Source: Pigmentibacter ruber
GTDB taxonomy: Bacteria; Bdellovibrionota_B; Oligoflexia; Silvanigrellales; Silvanigrellaceae
Reading direction: 5' to 3'
Assembly: GCF_009792895.1 (NCBI RefSeq)
Contig: NZ_WSSC01000001.1
Span: 434,001-498,000, forward strand
DNA length: 64,000 bases
Positions 1 to 9,379 of this stretch are shown here, piece after piece. How positions within the stretch are numbered: the stretch's first letter is position 1; every line of letters starts with the position of its first letter. Position numbers and translations under genes: made by a program. The notes below the pieces were generated by a model. The model was not told the DNA's origin. It saw only the letters and a list, made by a program, of their open reading frames with translations, and did no database searches.

Positions 1-1071
1 AAAGAAACTGAAAATAATTTAGCGGCTCAAAATTATATTAATATTTTACTTTTTCAAAAGAAAATTCAAGTTGCCTTATCTATTTTATTAAAACTTGAAG
101 CCAGTTCTGATGAGCATGTTCCATTTCCGCCTGAATTTTCATTTCAGATTGCAAAAATATTGATTGTAAATAAAGACTTTATTGGGGCAAAAAAAAGACT
201 GCAAGAGTTGCTTGGGTTGAATTATAATAATTCTACAATTCATTATTACTTAGCTATTTGCAGTGAAGGTCTCCGTTTATTTCCAGATGCAATCGCTAAT
301 CTTGATAAAATTCCAACAGAAAATGAATTGTATCGAGATGCTCTAAAAGCAAAAATTGTTATTTATATAAATGCAAAAGATACTGATTCTGCAAAGAAAA
401 GTATAGAGAAATTTAGTGTTGCAGAAACAAATTTAGTTCAAGACACAATATTTAAAGTTAATATGTTGGCCTATTTTTCTAAATATAATGAAGCTTTAGA
501 ATTACTAAATTATGCTATTAAAAAAGCTCCGACAGCAAAAGAATTATATTTAAAGAAAGCTGAATATTTAAAATATACTGAATCAGAGAGCGCTTCCATT
601 GCTTTTGCTGAACAACTTTCTGCAAAGTGGCCAAATTATGCTGAAGTTCTTAATTTTTTAGGTTATTCTTTAGCAGAAAAAAATGTAAAAATGGAATATG
701 CGAGAAAAATTTTGCACAAAGCAGTTTCTCTTGAACCTCAAAACGGATTTTATTTAGATTCCTTAGGATGGCTATATTTTCAAAAGAATGACTTGAAAAA
801 TTCTTTAAAGTATATAGAAGAAGCTTTGAAATATGAACCTGATGAGCCTGTTATCAATTATCATCATGCTTTAGTTTTTTTAAAGTCACAGCAATATGAA
901 CAGGCATTAAAAAAGTTAGAAGTGACGAGTAAAATTTTAAATGATATGCTTCCTTATCAAGTTGAATCCGATCCTGAATTGACTAAAATAGCTAGTAAGT
1001 TGGGTGAAAAAGTGCAGGAAGTGAAACGTATTTTAGAAACAAAAAAACATAATATTTCAAGGATCTTATGA
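1..1071 (+). CDS. TPR-repeat protein, 5' end outside the window
   Basis: The frame is open from the first base, so this is the C-terminal ~356 residues of a longer protein; the TTG at 160 is only an internal codon. The visible part is helical and made of tetratricopeptide repeats. The stretch at about 660-900 carries the pattern LGYSLAEKN, then NGFYLDSLGWLYF, then a further repeat, which is typical of the terminal repeats of long bacterial TPR proteins that act as scaffolds in envelope processes. No catalytic motif is visible. Its stop overlaps the next start (ATGA), so the two are translationally coupled. The function is unknown and the N-terminus (signal peptide or lipobox) cannot be judged here. 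Confidence 0.85.
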   Translation, partial: KETENNLAAQNYINILLFQKKIQVALSILLKLEASSDEHVPFPPEFSFQIAKILIVNKDFIGAKKRLQELLGLNYNNSTIHYYLAICSEGLRLFPDAIANLDKIPTENELYRDALKAKIVIYINAKDTDSAKKSIEKFSVAETNLVQDTIFKVNMLAYFSKYNEALELLNYAIKKAPTAKELYLKKAEYLKYTESESASIAFAEQLSAKWPNYAEVLNFLGYSLAEKNVKMEYARKILHKAVSLEPQNGFYLDSLGWLYFQKNDLKNSLKYIEEALKYEPDEPVINYHHALVFLKSQQYEQALKKLEVTSKILNDMLPYQVESDPELTKIASKLGEKVQEVKRILETKKHNISRIL

Positions 1072-1526
1072 ATAATACAACTTTAATTTTACCCCATCTT
1101 TATGAAGCTTTGCATCATGAAATTAAAATAGATAGAATTGACTGGACAATAGTGACCCGATTTGCTGAAAACTGGAAGCTTTCTGTCGCTGATGCTCTAT
1201 TGGACCTAAGTTATATAGATGAATCTACGTTAGCAAGATGTCTTGCTCGGTCGCATAACTTACCTTATTTACCAGGCAATCAACTTAAATTTGACTTTTC
1301 GGAAGTGAGTTTAGAAAATTTTGACGATTTAATGAGTGTTGGAGCAGCTCCTTTAGAAGAACATAGGCTAGCGATTTGTAATCCATATGATGATCATAGA
1401 GGTTACTTAGATAAAAAGTTTTGTGAAAGAGAAATGATTGTAACTGAACGCTCATCTATAATTGAAGCTTTAAGAAAACATGGATTCAATGAATGGATAG
1501 ACGAAGAAGTACAAGCTAAAAAGTAA
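1068..1526 (+). CDS. Stand-alone MshEN / type II secretion GspE-N-like domain protein
   Basis: This is a 152-residue soluble protein. The central part reads like the N-terminal domain of GspE/PilB/MshE ATPases: a helical section (VADALLDLSYIDESTLARCL), then a short HNLPYLP stretch, then an 'APLEEHRLAICNPYD' strand-turn, the equivalent of 'vPl...l.vAv.dP.d' in that family. In the family this domain can bind cyclic di-GMP or contact the secretion platform. Here no ATPase follows, so it is a single-domain protein. It starts inside the stop of the preceding TPR gene (ATGA). I infer a regulatory or adaptor role; the cyclic-di-GMP residues are not convincingly complete by eye. Confidence 0.6.
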   Translation: MNNTTLILPHLYEALHHEIKIDRIDWTIVTRFAENWKLSVADALLDLSYIDESTLARCLARSHNLPYLPGNQLKFDFSEVSLENFDDLMSVGAAPLEEHRLAICNPYDDHRGYLDKKFCEREMIVTERSSIIEALRKHGFNEWIDEEVQAKK

Positions 1527-1603
1527 AAATATTTTTATATTTATTATGCTTTTAAATGCAATGGTGCTATTCTATATTTTATAGAATTATCCAGGAGTTT
1601 AGT

Positions 1604-3208
1604 TTGAATAAAGATTTAAATCATAATAATATTTTATTTTCTATGCCTGCAGTTTTTTGTGTATTAGATTTAAATCTAAAAATAGTATTTTCCAGTCACT
1701 TATTTAATGCTATTTTTGAATTTCATCAAAAAGATCAACTTAAATTTTCTGAATTTTTATATTCCCATTCTTCATCTCAAGATAAATTAAAGTTGAATCT
1801 TCTGGAAGAAAAAATTAACTTTGTCTTGAAAAATAAAATTCCCACGCATTATTCTATTAAGCTTAAACTAGAAAATGAAGCACTAGTTAATAACAAGTTG
1901 ACTAAAGTTGATTTTAAATTAGCAATAATCCCTGTCTTTTTTGAGGAAAAAATATCTAATATTTTAATTTATTTTGAAAATAGAACGCATAAAAACCATA
2001 ATTTTAATTTATTTGAAAATATTTACTCATTAGGTGCTCGTTATCAAAGTCAATTACAAGAAAAAATATTTCGTTCACAAAAATTTGAGAATATAGGGAA
2101 ATTATTATTGGGTATAGTTCATGATTTAAATAATATGTTTACTATTATAAATATAAATTGTGACATTATTTTGAATTCATCACAAATTATTTCTCCAGTG
2201 ATAAAAAAACAGACAGAGCAGATAAAAAAAACTTCTAAACACTCTGCTGTTTTAATGCAGCAAATATTAAATTACTCAAAGAAATCTGCTAATAAATTTC
2301 AGCCAATTAATGTAAATTATTTAATTGATGATTTAGAAAAGATGTTATTAAGAATTTTACCAGAAAATGTAATTTTAATTAAAGATTTAGACCCGCATCT
2401 TTCTAGTGCTTTAGTTGAACCTATACATGTTGAACAAATTATTCTTAATTTGGTAATTAATGCTAAAGATGCAATTAAAGGTAATGGTGAAATAAAAATA
2501 AGTACATTTAATAAAGAAATAAATCAACAAGTAAGTCATCAAAATTTTCTGCTAAAAAAAGGACAGTATGTAGTCCTTTCAATTAAAGATAATGGAAAAG
2601 GAATTGAAAAAGATATTATTGATAAAATATTTGAACCCTTTTTTACTACAAAGGAAGACAAAGGAACTGGAATAGGTCTTGCTACTGTATTCAATATTAT
2701 GCGTGAATGTAGTGGAGCAATATTTGTTGATAGTGTGGTTGATCAAGGTTCAACATTTACTCTTTATTTTCCAGCATCTCATTTAGAAGCAATTAATTTT
2801 CCAACAGTTAAACAAATTGAGACTAGTAAATTAAAAGGAAATGAAAATATATTAGTAGTGGAAGATAATGGTGATTTGCGAAAAGTTATTGTTCAATCTT
2901 TAGAATTATATGGTTATAATGTACAATCTGTATCTAACGGTCTCGATGCTTTTCATCTCATGCAGCAGAATAAAATCCAGTATGATTTAATTATTTTAGA
3001 TATACTCTTGCCATTACTAAATGGAGTTAAATTAAAAGATATTTTAATTAATGAAGGTTTTAAAGGTAAAATTTTGTTTTTAACTGGATATAATGATTTG
3101 CATAGCTTTGAATTAGGAGAAATACAGGAAAATATTGATTATCTTGATAAACCATTTATATTGAACGATTTACTAACTAAGATTAGATTCATATTAGGAT
3201 CTCATTAG
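1604..3208 (+). CDS. Hybrid sensor histidine kinase with C-terminal receiver
   Basis: I chose the TTG at 1604 because an AGGAG (1593-1597) sits 6 nt before it; the upstream in-frame ATG at 1556 has no ribosome-binding site. The product is 534 residues with no obvious membrane segment. Order: an N-terminal PAS-like region (about 1-150), a HisKA dimerisation helix with the phospho-accepting His in GIVHDLNN (about H173), a HATPase domain with the N box (NLVINAKDAI), G1 (DNGKGIE), FEPFFTTK and GTGIGLA (about 275-390), and a complete receiver domain (about 415-534) with acidic VVEDN, phospho-Asp in LIILDILLP (about D466), LTGYND and LDKPF. No partner regulator is adjacent and the signal is unknown. 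Confidence 0.9.
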   Translation: MNKDLNHNNILFSMPAVFCVLDLNLKIVFSSHLFNAIFEFHQKDQLKFSEFLYSHSSSQDKLKLNLLEEKINFVLKNKIPTHYSIKLKLENEALVNNKLTKVDFKLAIIPVFFEEKISNILIYFENRTHKNHNFNLFENIYSLGARYQSQLQEKIFRSQKFENIGKLLLGIVHDLNNMFTIININCDIILNSSQIISPVIKKQTEQIKKTSKHSAVLMQQILNYSKKSANKFQPINVNYLIDDLEKMLLRILPENVILIKDLDPHLSSALVEPIHVEQIILNLVINAKDAIKGNGEIKISTFNKEINQQVSHQNFLLKKGQYVVLSIKDNGKGIEKDIIDKIFEPFFTTKEDKGTGIGLATVFNIMRECSGAIFVDSVVDQGSTFTLYFPASHLEAINFPTVKQIETSKLKGNENILVVEDNGDLRKVIVQSLELYGYNVQSVSNGLDAFHLMQQNKIQYDLIILDILLPLLNGVKLKDILINEGFKGKILFLTGYNDLHSFELGEIQENIDYLDKPFILNDLLTKIRFILGSH

Positions 3209-3522
3209 ATTTAATTAGCAGCATTCTTTTTAAATAATTTAATATCCAGATATTTAATTTTAATAGTTTTTAAATCCATATAATTATATTCTCTTATTTA
3301 CTTTTAGTATTTTTAAATAATTTTCAATAAAAAATTTATTTTATAAAAAAAAATAAAAATTTAATTTTTTACAAATATGATTTGTAATATGTAAATACGA
3401 ATCTTTATTCTTTATAAATTTTGTTATAGTTGAATTTTTAAACAAAGATTTTTGATTTAAATTTTTGTTAAGAAAGATTTTAACTTAAATAAATTAATAG
3501 ATATTCAGTTTGGAAATAAGCA
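3209..3522. other. AT-rich intergenic region before the M66 protease gene
   Basis: About 310 bases without a gene. It is very AT-rich and contains one clear inverted repeat (3369-3387) and a TATAGT that could be a -10 box (3425-3430), although the matching -35 is poor. No RNA gene was recognised. Confidence 0.6.
3369..3387. promoter_or_regulatory. Perfect 8-bp inverted repeat, possible operator
   Basis: TTACAAAT (3369-3376), a 3-base spacer and ATTTGTAA (3380-3387) form a perfect dyad of 19 bp. It lies about 135 bases upstream of the M66 protease start and about 40 bases upstream of a possible TATAGT -10 box. The size and symmetry fit a dimeric repressor or activator site, but the AT-rich background makes chance palindromes common. 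Confidence 0.35.
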
Positions 3523-6489
3523 ATGGGAAAAAAATTTATAATCTTTTTTACATTATTTTTTTCTTTTCCTTTCAATGGAAAAGCAGAAATAATAGGCTTT
3601 CGAGATGATTTGCCATTTCGAAATGATTTGCAAAATGATTTTGAAGGTATGATTGAGTTTGTGCAGTTTAGATCTATTCCACCACATAGTACATTAAAAT
3701 TAGTGACTCATAGACGCGCTTTATTATTAATGATACCAAAAAACGAATATGAGTTAAAAACTTTGGAAGTAATTGCTTACCGCAATGAAAAAGAATTGGG
3801 TAGATTGCGGATGAATTCACCTTCTTTTTTTCCAGGAACAGATCAAGAATTTATTAAAGAATATAAGTCTCCAAAAGTTAAATATTCAACAAAGGCTTGG
3901 AGTGTGCCTTTTCCTGCCGCTTGGATGCAGCAAGGATTGTGGTTAAAATTTATAGATCAACATGGGAATTCAGCTATTTTATCTAAAGATAAACTAAATT
4001 TTGGGGGAGCAAGTGAATTATTTCTAACAAATTTTCGTTTAGGAATGTTAAGTGAATTAAGAAAACCGCAAGAGTTAGAATTAGATCCAATAAATATGGC
4101 GAATGACTATTTCCAAACAATTCCAGTAGCAAAATTAAAATTAGGTACATATTTACCTTTAGAAATAAAAGATAAAATTGTGATGTCTAATGGTCAGGAA
4201 TATACCCCAAGTAATTTAAGTACAAGCATTGGAAATTGGCATAATGGGGATATGCGTGAAGAAATTTTAAAAGGTGTTTTTGGTCAAGGTATTAGTAGAG
4301 CCAATTATGGAATAACAAATTCTGCATTGCAGGAACAGCAGTTTTACAATTTTAAACAAATTCAAATTCATTCAGGAACTGGTAGTTATAGTAATGGAAA
4401 AGATGTTGTACATGGTGGAAGTGGAGGTAACGGATTAGCTACCTTAGATCAAACTTTGGGAAATGAATTTAGTCATGAATTAGGTCATTCTTTCAATGTT
4501 ATGCATTTCCATGGTGGGGATATGTATAATTTTCAGAATGAAAATTCTGGCTGGGGTTATGATGCAAATAGAAATGTAATGCTAGGTTCCTTAATTTGGA
4601 ATAGGAATAAGCACCAAAAGAGTGCTCCCTATTGGAAAAATATTTTTCAATTTAATGCCCATCCTATGGCAGGAGCCACAGAAAATGGGAATGTTTCAAA
4701 ATTTACCCAATTTACAAATTTTACTGCACAAGTGGTTCAACAAGATTTAGAATCTTACCCAGTTATTTCAGCAGATAGTCCAACAGGATACAAAATATGG
4801 AATGATTATCATAAAGATATGATTATTTTATGGAATTCAAATTATCCAAAACCTCAATATTTTGATGTTTCTGTTATGACTTTAGTTGGTTTTTATGATC
4901 CTTTTGGTGAACTACAGAGTCATATTTATCCTGCAATATATGGAAATCTTGGATATGTATATTCTTATGAAAACCAAAAACAAGAAGATTGTTGGTTAGA
5001 AGTCGAATCTGAGTATAAAATTGATAGAATTCCTTTAAGTTCAAAAAGATTTATTGAAAATAAGATGAATTTATTTCATGTGAATTTTATTTACGAAAAT
5101 ATTAAATATAAGCATGCAAATATTTTCTGTAATATAAAAGGAAATATTAAAAAACTTTCAACATTAAAAATAGAACAACCACAGTCAACTCTTTTAAAAG
5201 GTGTAATTATTTCAGATGAACAAATTTCACATAAAAAAGAATTATTTAGATATTTAAAAATAAAAATATTAAGTAGTTATCTTTTAAATGAGCATTCGAG
5301 TATTTCTGAAATATTTTTGATAGATAAAAATGGCAATTATTTAGCAAAGGATAATTGGTATATTAAATATGTCACTAGCGAAGAAAATGCAAAAAAATTA
5401 TCTGCTAAAAATATTATTGATGGCAATCTTTATTCTAGTTGGCATTCTGAATATACAGTTGGATGGGATGCTGGAAAACCTATTTCTTTTCCTCATGAAA
5501 TTGTAGTAGATTTGGGAGACTATTATGATCTTAAGGAAAGTCAATTAGAAATTAATCAAAGTAGCTATTTTCATGGGATTAAAAATTATAATATATCTGC
5601 ATCTTCTGATAATATTAATTGGCATTTAATGGCTGAAGGTGTGTTTGAAAAAGGTATTTTAACAAATATTGTAAAGTTCGATCAAAAAGCAAATAAAGAA
5701 ATAGAAAACCAAATTTTTAAAAGAAAAAAAAGATTTTCTCCTGAAATTAATGAAAATTTAAATCTCAATTTTTATCAGATTAAAATGAATAACTTTTGTT
5801 TAACTTCTGCTGATCATCTTTTAAAACTTTATATATGTAATTTGAAAGATGAAAATCAATATTGGAATTTAAATGAATATGGTAAATTACTTAATAAAGG
5901 AAATAAAAAATGTTTGCATGTTAATAAGTTGATGAATTTAGAAAAATTATATTTTATAGATTGTAATATTGCAGATAAATGGAAGTATTTTCCTGATAAA
6001 AGAATATCAATTAAAGAAAATAAAAATTTTGTCTTAGATTATTCAGGAAAAAATAATGTCATATTATATAAATTTCATGGAGGATTAAATCAAAAATGGG
6101 ACTTTTTTCTAACAAAAAATGAAGTTAAAAAAGAAAATTATTTGAATATCAAAAAAATTATCCAACATAATGTTACAAGTTCAACAGAAATTATTTTTGA
6201 AAGTTTTTCTGATACAATTTCGGGTTATGTTTATGAAAGCCATACACCATATTTAAATTTATATGAAAATGGTTTTATAAAGAAAAATACGAATGTTTCA
6301 TTTAAAGTTTTACAAAGTCCAAAATGTGGTATTTTTCAAATGGCTGAGTCTTATGGGGGATTTGTATATCTTAAAAATACAGATCAATGTTCTAATATAA
6401 ATACAGATAATGTGATTATTGAAGTTACAGAAGAAAATAATTCTATCAAAGAAAAAAAGAAATTTTCTTTAAAATTAAGAATAAAGTAA
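3523..6489 (+). CDS. Secreted M66 (StcE/TagA-like) zinc metalloprotease with lectin-like tail
   Basis: The 988-residue product begins with a signal peptide (MGKKFIIFFTLFFSFPFNGKAE). The protease core has the zinc motif HELGH with a third ligand ten residues after the first (H318, H322, H328; E319 catalytic), then GG, matching the HExxHxxxxxH-x-GG of peptidase family M66, which includes the mucin-degrading StcE and Vibrio TagA. Family-like flanks are also present (NSGWGYDANRNVML and GYKIWNDYH). The tail has a discoidin/F5-8C-like region (about 626-706, with SSWHSEY and IVVDLGDYYDL) and a ricin B-like beta-trefoil region (about 750-862, ending NQKWDFF). I infer an extracellular glycoprotein-cleaving enzyme that binds glycans. 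The domain limits are approximate. Confidence 0.85.
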   Translation: MGKKFIIFFTLFFSFPFNGKAEIIGFRDDLPFRNDLQNDFEGMIEFVQFRSIPPHSTLKLVTHRRALLLMIPKNEYELKTLEVIAYRNEKELGRLRMNSPSFFPGTDQEFIKEYKSPKVKYSTKAWSVPFPAAWMQQGLWLKFIDQHGNSAILSKDKLNFGGASELFLTNFRLGMLSELRKPQELELDPINMANDYFQTIPVAKLKLGTYLPLEIKDKIVMSNGQEYTPSNLSTSIGNWHNGDMREEILKGVFGQGISRANYGITNSALQEQQFYNFKQIQIHSGTGSYSNGKDVVHGGSGGNGLATLDQTLGNEFSHELGHSFNVMHFHGGDMYNFQNENSGWGYDANRNVMLGSLIWNRNKHQKSAPYWKNIFQFNAHPMAGATENGNVSKFTQFTNFTAQVVQQDLESYPVISADSPTGYKIWNDYHKDMIILWNSNYPKPQYFDVSVMTLVGFYDPFGELQSHIYPAIYGNLGYVYSYENQKQEDCWLEVESEYKIDRIPLSSKRFIENKMNLFHVNFIYENIKYKHANIFCNIKGNIKKLSTLKIEQPQSTLLKGVIISDEQISHKKELFRYLKIKILSSYLLNEHSSISEIFLIDKNGNYLAKDNWYIKYVTSEENAKKLSAKNIIDGNLYSSWHSEYTVGWDAGKPISFPHEIVVDLGDYYDLKESQLEINQSSYFHGIKNYNISASSDNINWHLMAEGVFEKGILTNIVKFDQKANKEIENQIFKRKKRFSPEINENLNLNFYQIKMNNFCLTSADHLLKLYICNLKDENQYWNLNEYGKLLNKGNKKCLHVNKLMNLEKLYFIDCNIADKWKYFPDKRISIKENKNFVLDYSGKNNVILYKFHGGLNQKWDFFLTKNEVKKENYLNIKKIIQHNVTSSTEIIFESFSDTISGYVYESHTPYLNLYENGFIKKNTNVSFKVLQSPKCGIFQMAESYGGFVYLKNTDQCSNINTDNVIIEVTEENNSIKEKKKFSLKLRIK

Positions 6490-6562
6490 TTGAGAAAAAA
6501 ATTATAAATTAACAATTAATTAAAGATTTTTGATAGCATCATTTAATAGAAAAAATAAATAG

Positions 6563-8296
6563 TTAATTTTCACCAATGACTGCAAAATATTCGCCAAGAA
6601 AAGGAATTTGAACTTTGATTGCACCTTGAATTGTTTTCTCAGGATTTAATTTCTTTACAGGTATTTTTATTGAATATGAGGCTGAATAATTGCTGCCTAA
6701 ATCGGGAGAATCAAGCCAACCATTTACTATGGGTGCATATCCATTTAACGCTTTAAAATGATGAATAGAAGAACTCAAAACCTCAGCATTTTTCAAATCA
6801 ATCACTTGTGCAATAATATTTTTTTCTCCTTGCGCCTTCACTCTTGCGGCAGAAATATTGGTTGAGAGAAATCCAGTATTTTCTATGCGAAGTAGGATAG
6901 AGGAAAGAGATTGATCATTGCCATCTAATATTTTAGCTGTGACTTTTGGTTGCGGTGCAATATCTACAATTAGAGATAATAATCCCATTTGATTTTCAAC
7001 AACTTCAGGAATCAAAGATTCAGGTGGATTAAAAATTCCAAACGTCAATGGAAATTCTGATATTTCTAAGTCACCAAGCTGTGGATGATGATAGCTCTTC
7101 CAAGGAGTACCAAAAATGGTATTGTGATTAAAATCTCTATCTAGTTCATAAATTTTACGCCATTCTTTTTTTGTCCAAAAATCATATCTTCTTACAAAAG
7201 GTCTTTCATCTCTACCTATTCGTTTTGGCAAATCCCATAATTCACAAACGTAACTAATTGCCCCTATGGCTTGATAGGAAAATCCTGTAAGACAACCCTG
7301 TAAAGGTTTACCAGGTATGTAAGTAAACTCGTTATGGCAACTGACTGCTGGGTAGTTTGTTAATTCTTGAATTTTTCTATCTAAGGTAAAATAAATACTT
7401 CTGTCTGCAATATCCATGGCAAAATCATCTTTTCCTTCTAACGGGCGAATAAAAACTCCACCAAAAGTGTGATAATTTAACCAAAAATATAATTCAGGGA
7501 TACTTAAAGCAAAATCTGCGATTGCTCTACTTTCAGGTTCAGACAAAGGCATTTTTCCGCCTTTGTTTTCTAAAAAATTTGGAACCCAATCAACAGGAAA
7601 ATTACGATTTAAATCAACTTCGTTATCCCCTACACAATTTGCAGGTGGAATATATGTACCATCAAAATTTTCTATCACCCCTTCTGGATAAATATCATAA
7701 AAGGGTTCTTTGTCACCTAGTTCGCGTTTGCGAATGAGTTGGGGATAAATTTCATCTTGCACCCAAGTACCAGAAGGGCTCTTTATTCGCATATAGCCTA
7801 TTCTATTTTTTTGTTGCAAAAGTTCATAAGAATTCTGTTTTATCTCTTTTTCAAGAAGACAAGTTCTCCGCCAATAACTTCCTAATTCTGAAATATTTCG
7901 CATATCTCTTGCATTGCTGCGATTTTTTTTCCCAGAAGTGAAATACTGTTCTGCTCCATCTGGACAAATTCTAGGAATAAAAACATAGTTAACTTGGAAA
8001 AACTTTTCTTCTAAAGTGGTTAATTTTATTGCTAATTGCTGAATGTGTGCAAGAACGGTATTTGTACCAATAAGTTCAGCTGAATGCATATTGGCATCCA
8101 TCCAGACAGTTGGTTGTTTAATTTTTTTGCCTTTTGGGTAGACTCGCAAAGCAATAATTGACCTGTTTTCTGATGTTTTAATTAAGTTTATTTTTTCTAT
8201 TTCAACATTTTTTGGAAATTGTTTGCAAAGAAGATCTAAATCTGAAATCATTTCATTATAATTTAAATATTTATGAGGAAAAGATAATTTAGACAT
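6563..8296 (-). CDS. M14-family zinc carboxypeptidase
   Basis: The start at 8296 is set by AAGGAG with 5 bases to ATG; a longer in-frame extension would run into yebC. The 577-residue protein has no signal peptide, so it should be cytoplasmic. Catalytic signatures of M14 metallopeptidases are present: zinc ligands HSAE (H71, E74), the Asn-Arg pair in VDLNRNF (R231), the third ligand in WLNYHTFGG (H276) and the catalytic Glu in YVCELWD (E352). The last ~130 residues look like a beta-sandwich domain (ILLRIENTGFLSTNI and following). The substrate is not evident; a peptide or peptidoglycan-derived substrate is possible. It lies 28 bases downstream of yebC on the same strand and may be co-transcribed with it. 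Confidence 0.85.
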   Translation of the reverse strand: MSKLSFPHKYLNYNEMISDLDLLCKQFPKNVEIEKINLIKTSENRSIIALRVYPKGKKIKQPTVWMDANMHSAELIGTNTVLAHIQQLAIKLTTLEEKFFQVNYVFIPRICPDGAEQYFTSGKKNRSNARDMRNISELGSYWRRTCLLEKEIKQNSYELLQQKNRIGYMRIKSPSGTWVQDEIYPQLIRKRELGDKEPFYDIYPEGVIENFDGTYIPPANCVGDNEVDLNRNFPVDWVPNFLENKGGKMPLSEPESRAIADFALSIPELYFWLNYHTFGGVFIRPLEGKDDFAMDIADRSIYFTLDRKIQELTNYPAVSCHNEFTYIPGKPLQGCLTGFSYQAIGAISYVCELWDLPKRIGRDERPFVRRYDFWTKKEWRKIYELDRDFNHNTIFGTPWKSYHHPQLGDLEISEFPLTFGIFNPPESLIPEVVENQMGLLSLIVDIAPQPKVTAKILDGNDQSLSSILLRIENTGFLSTNISAARVKAQGEKNIIAQVIDLKNAEVLSSSIHHFKALNGYAPIVNGWLDSPDLGSNYSASYSIKIPVKKLNPEKTIQGAIKVQIPFLGEYFAVIGEN

Positions 8297-8324
8297 AAGA
8301 TCTCCTTTAGTATTTTGGATTTTT

Positions 8325-9038
8325 TTATTCTTGAATATCAAAATTGTGATAGACGTTTTGTACGTCATCATGTTCTTCTAATTTATCAATTAATTCAAGA
8401 GCAATTTTGGCATTTTCTCCAGATAAAGAAACAGAATTATCAGGAATAAGTTCAAGACCTGCTTTTTCAAAGGGGATCTCTGCTTTTACTAAGGCTTCAC
8501 GGACTTGTGCAAAAGAAGTGACCTCAGTGTAGACTGTAGTAAAGTTGTCTTCTGTTAAGACATCATCAGCACCTGATTCAAGAGCGATTTCCATTATTTT
8601 ATCTTCAGCAACCTTCTGTGCATTAATAACAAATACACCCTTTTTTTTGAACATCCATGCAACAACACCCATTTCTCCCATGTTTCCGCCATGTTTTTGA
8701 AAGATGCGCCGTAACTCTGGATGTGTGCGATTGCGATTATCAGTTAAAACTTCTACCATTATTGCTGAACCTGCAGGTCCATATCCTTCATAAGTGATTT
8801 CTTCGAAACTCATTCCAGTCATTTCGCCTGAGCCTTTTTTAATAGCACGCTCAATATTATCTTTTGGCATGCTATTGTCTCTAGCTTTGTTTACTGCAGC
8901 ACGGAGAGCTGAGTTGGAATTGATATCGCTTCCAGCACGTGCTGAGACCATGATTTCACGTGCAAGTTTAGTAAAAAGTCTTGCCTTAGCTGCGGCACTG
9001 GAAGCCATTCTGCCGGCAACGGTATTATGTCGTCCCAT
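8325..9038 (-). CDS. yebC: YebC/PmpR-TACO1 family regulator
   Basis: The 237-residue product is the normal length for this family and opens with the conserved MGRHNTVAGRMASSAAAKARLFTKL region. Other family blocks follow: RAAVNKARDNSMPKDNIERAIKKG, YEGYGPAGSA, TDNRNRT and GNMGEMGVVAWMF. YebC proteins are described as DNA-binding regulators and, more recently, as translation factors that relieve ribosome stalling; which applies here cannot be told from sequence. The start has a good ribosome-binding site (AAGGAA, about 5 bases before ATG). Confidence 0.95.
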   Translation of the reverse strand: MGRHNTVAGRMASSAAAKARLFTKLAREIMVSARAGSDINSNSALRAAVNKARDNSMPKDNIERAIKKGSGEMTGMSFEEITYEGYGPAGSAIMVEVLTDNRNRTHPELRRIFQKHGGNMGEMGVVAWMFKKKGVFVINAQKVAEDKIMEIALESGADDVLTEDNFTTVYTEVTSFAQVREALVKAEIPFEKAGLELIPDNSVSLSGENAKIALELIDKLEEHDDVQNVYHNFDIQE

Positions 9039-9379
9039 AAAAATTCCTTACAGATATAGAAATTAATATTTGCACAAAACTTATTCAATAATGTGCTCTT
9101 AAATACATTAAGAGATTTACCACTAAGATTTAAGATTGAAAAGGGCTTATTGAGTTGCAATATAAGAAACAAATTAAACTAAAATTATTTTTAATCTAAA
9201 AGGTAAATTTAAGAAAGAATATTAATTTTAACCTTCCTCTAATAGGATAATGCATTCATTTAATAGTAATATAAGTATTTTGATTTAGAAGCTCTAAAAA
9301 TTTGGGTGTTAACTAAATCTCTGATACTGTTACGTCTATATATTTAGTGGTATTGGTTTAACTTTTGTGAGGTGAGTGA
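9039..9379. other. Divergent intergenic region between yebC and fadI
   Basis: About 340 bases that must hold both the yebC and the fadI promoters. It contains ACTAAAT (9312-9318) and ATTTAGT (9342-9348), a perfect 7-bp inverted repeat with 23 bases between arms, in the proximal part before fadI. No confident -35/-10 pair or RNA gene was found. Confidence 0.45.

Noticed and set aside
8297-8371. N-terminal extension of the M14 carboxypeptidase into yebC
   Set aside because: AAGGAG directly precedes the ATG at 8296, and the extension would overlap yebC coding sequence with residues that do not belong to the family.
8891-9172. Minus-strand frame reading across the yebC start
   Set aside because: It overlaps yebC in another frame and has no start signal; its sequence has no family features.
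9309-9316. TTAACTAA shared by the intergenic regions at 9309, 50563 and 52215 as a common regulatory motif
   Set aside because: An eight-base AT-rich word is expected about once in this much AT-rich intergenic sequence, so three copies are not convincing.
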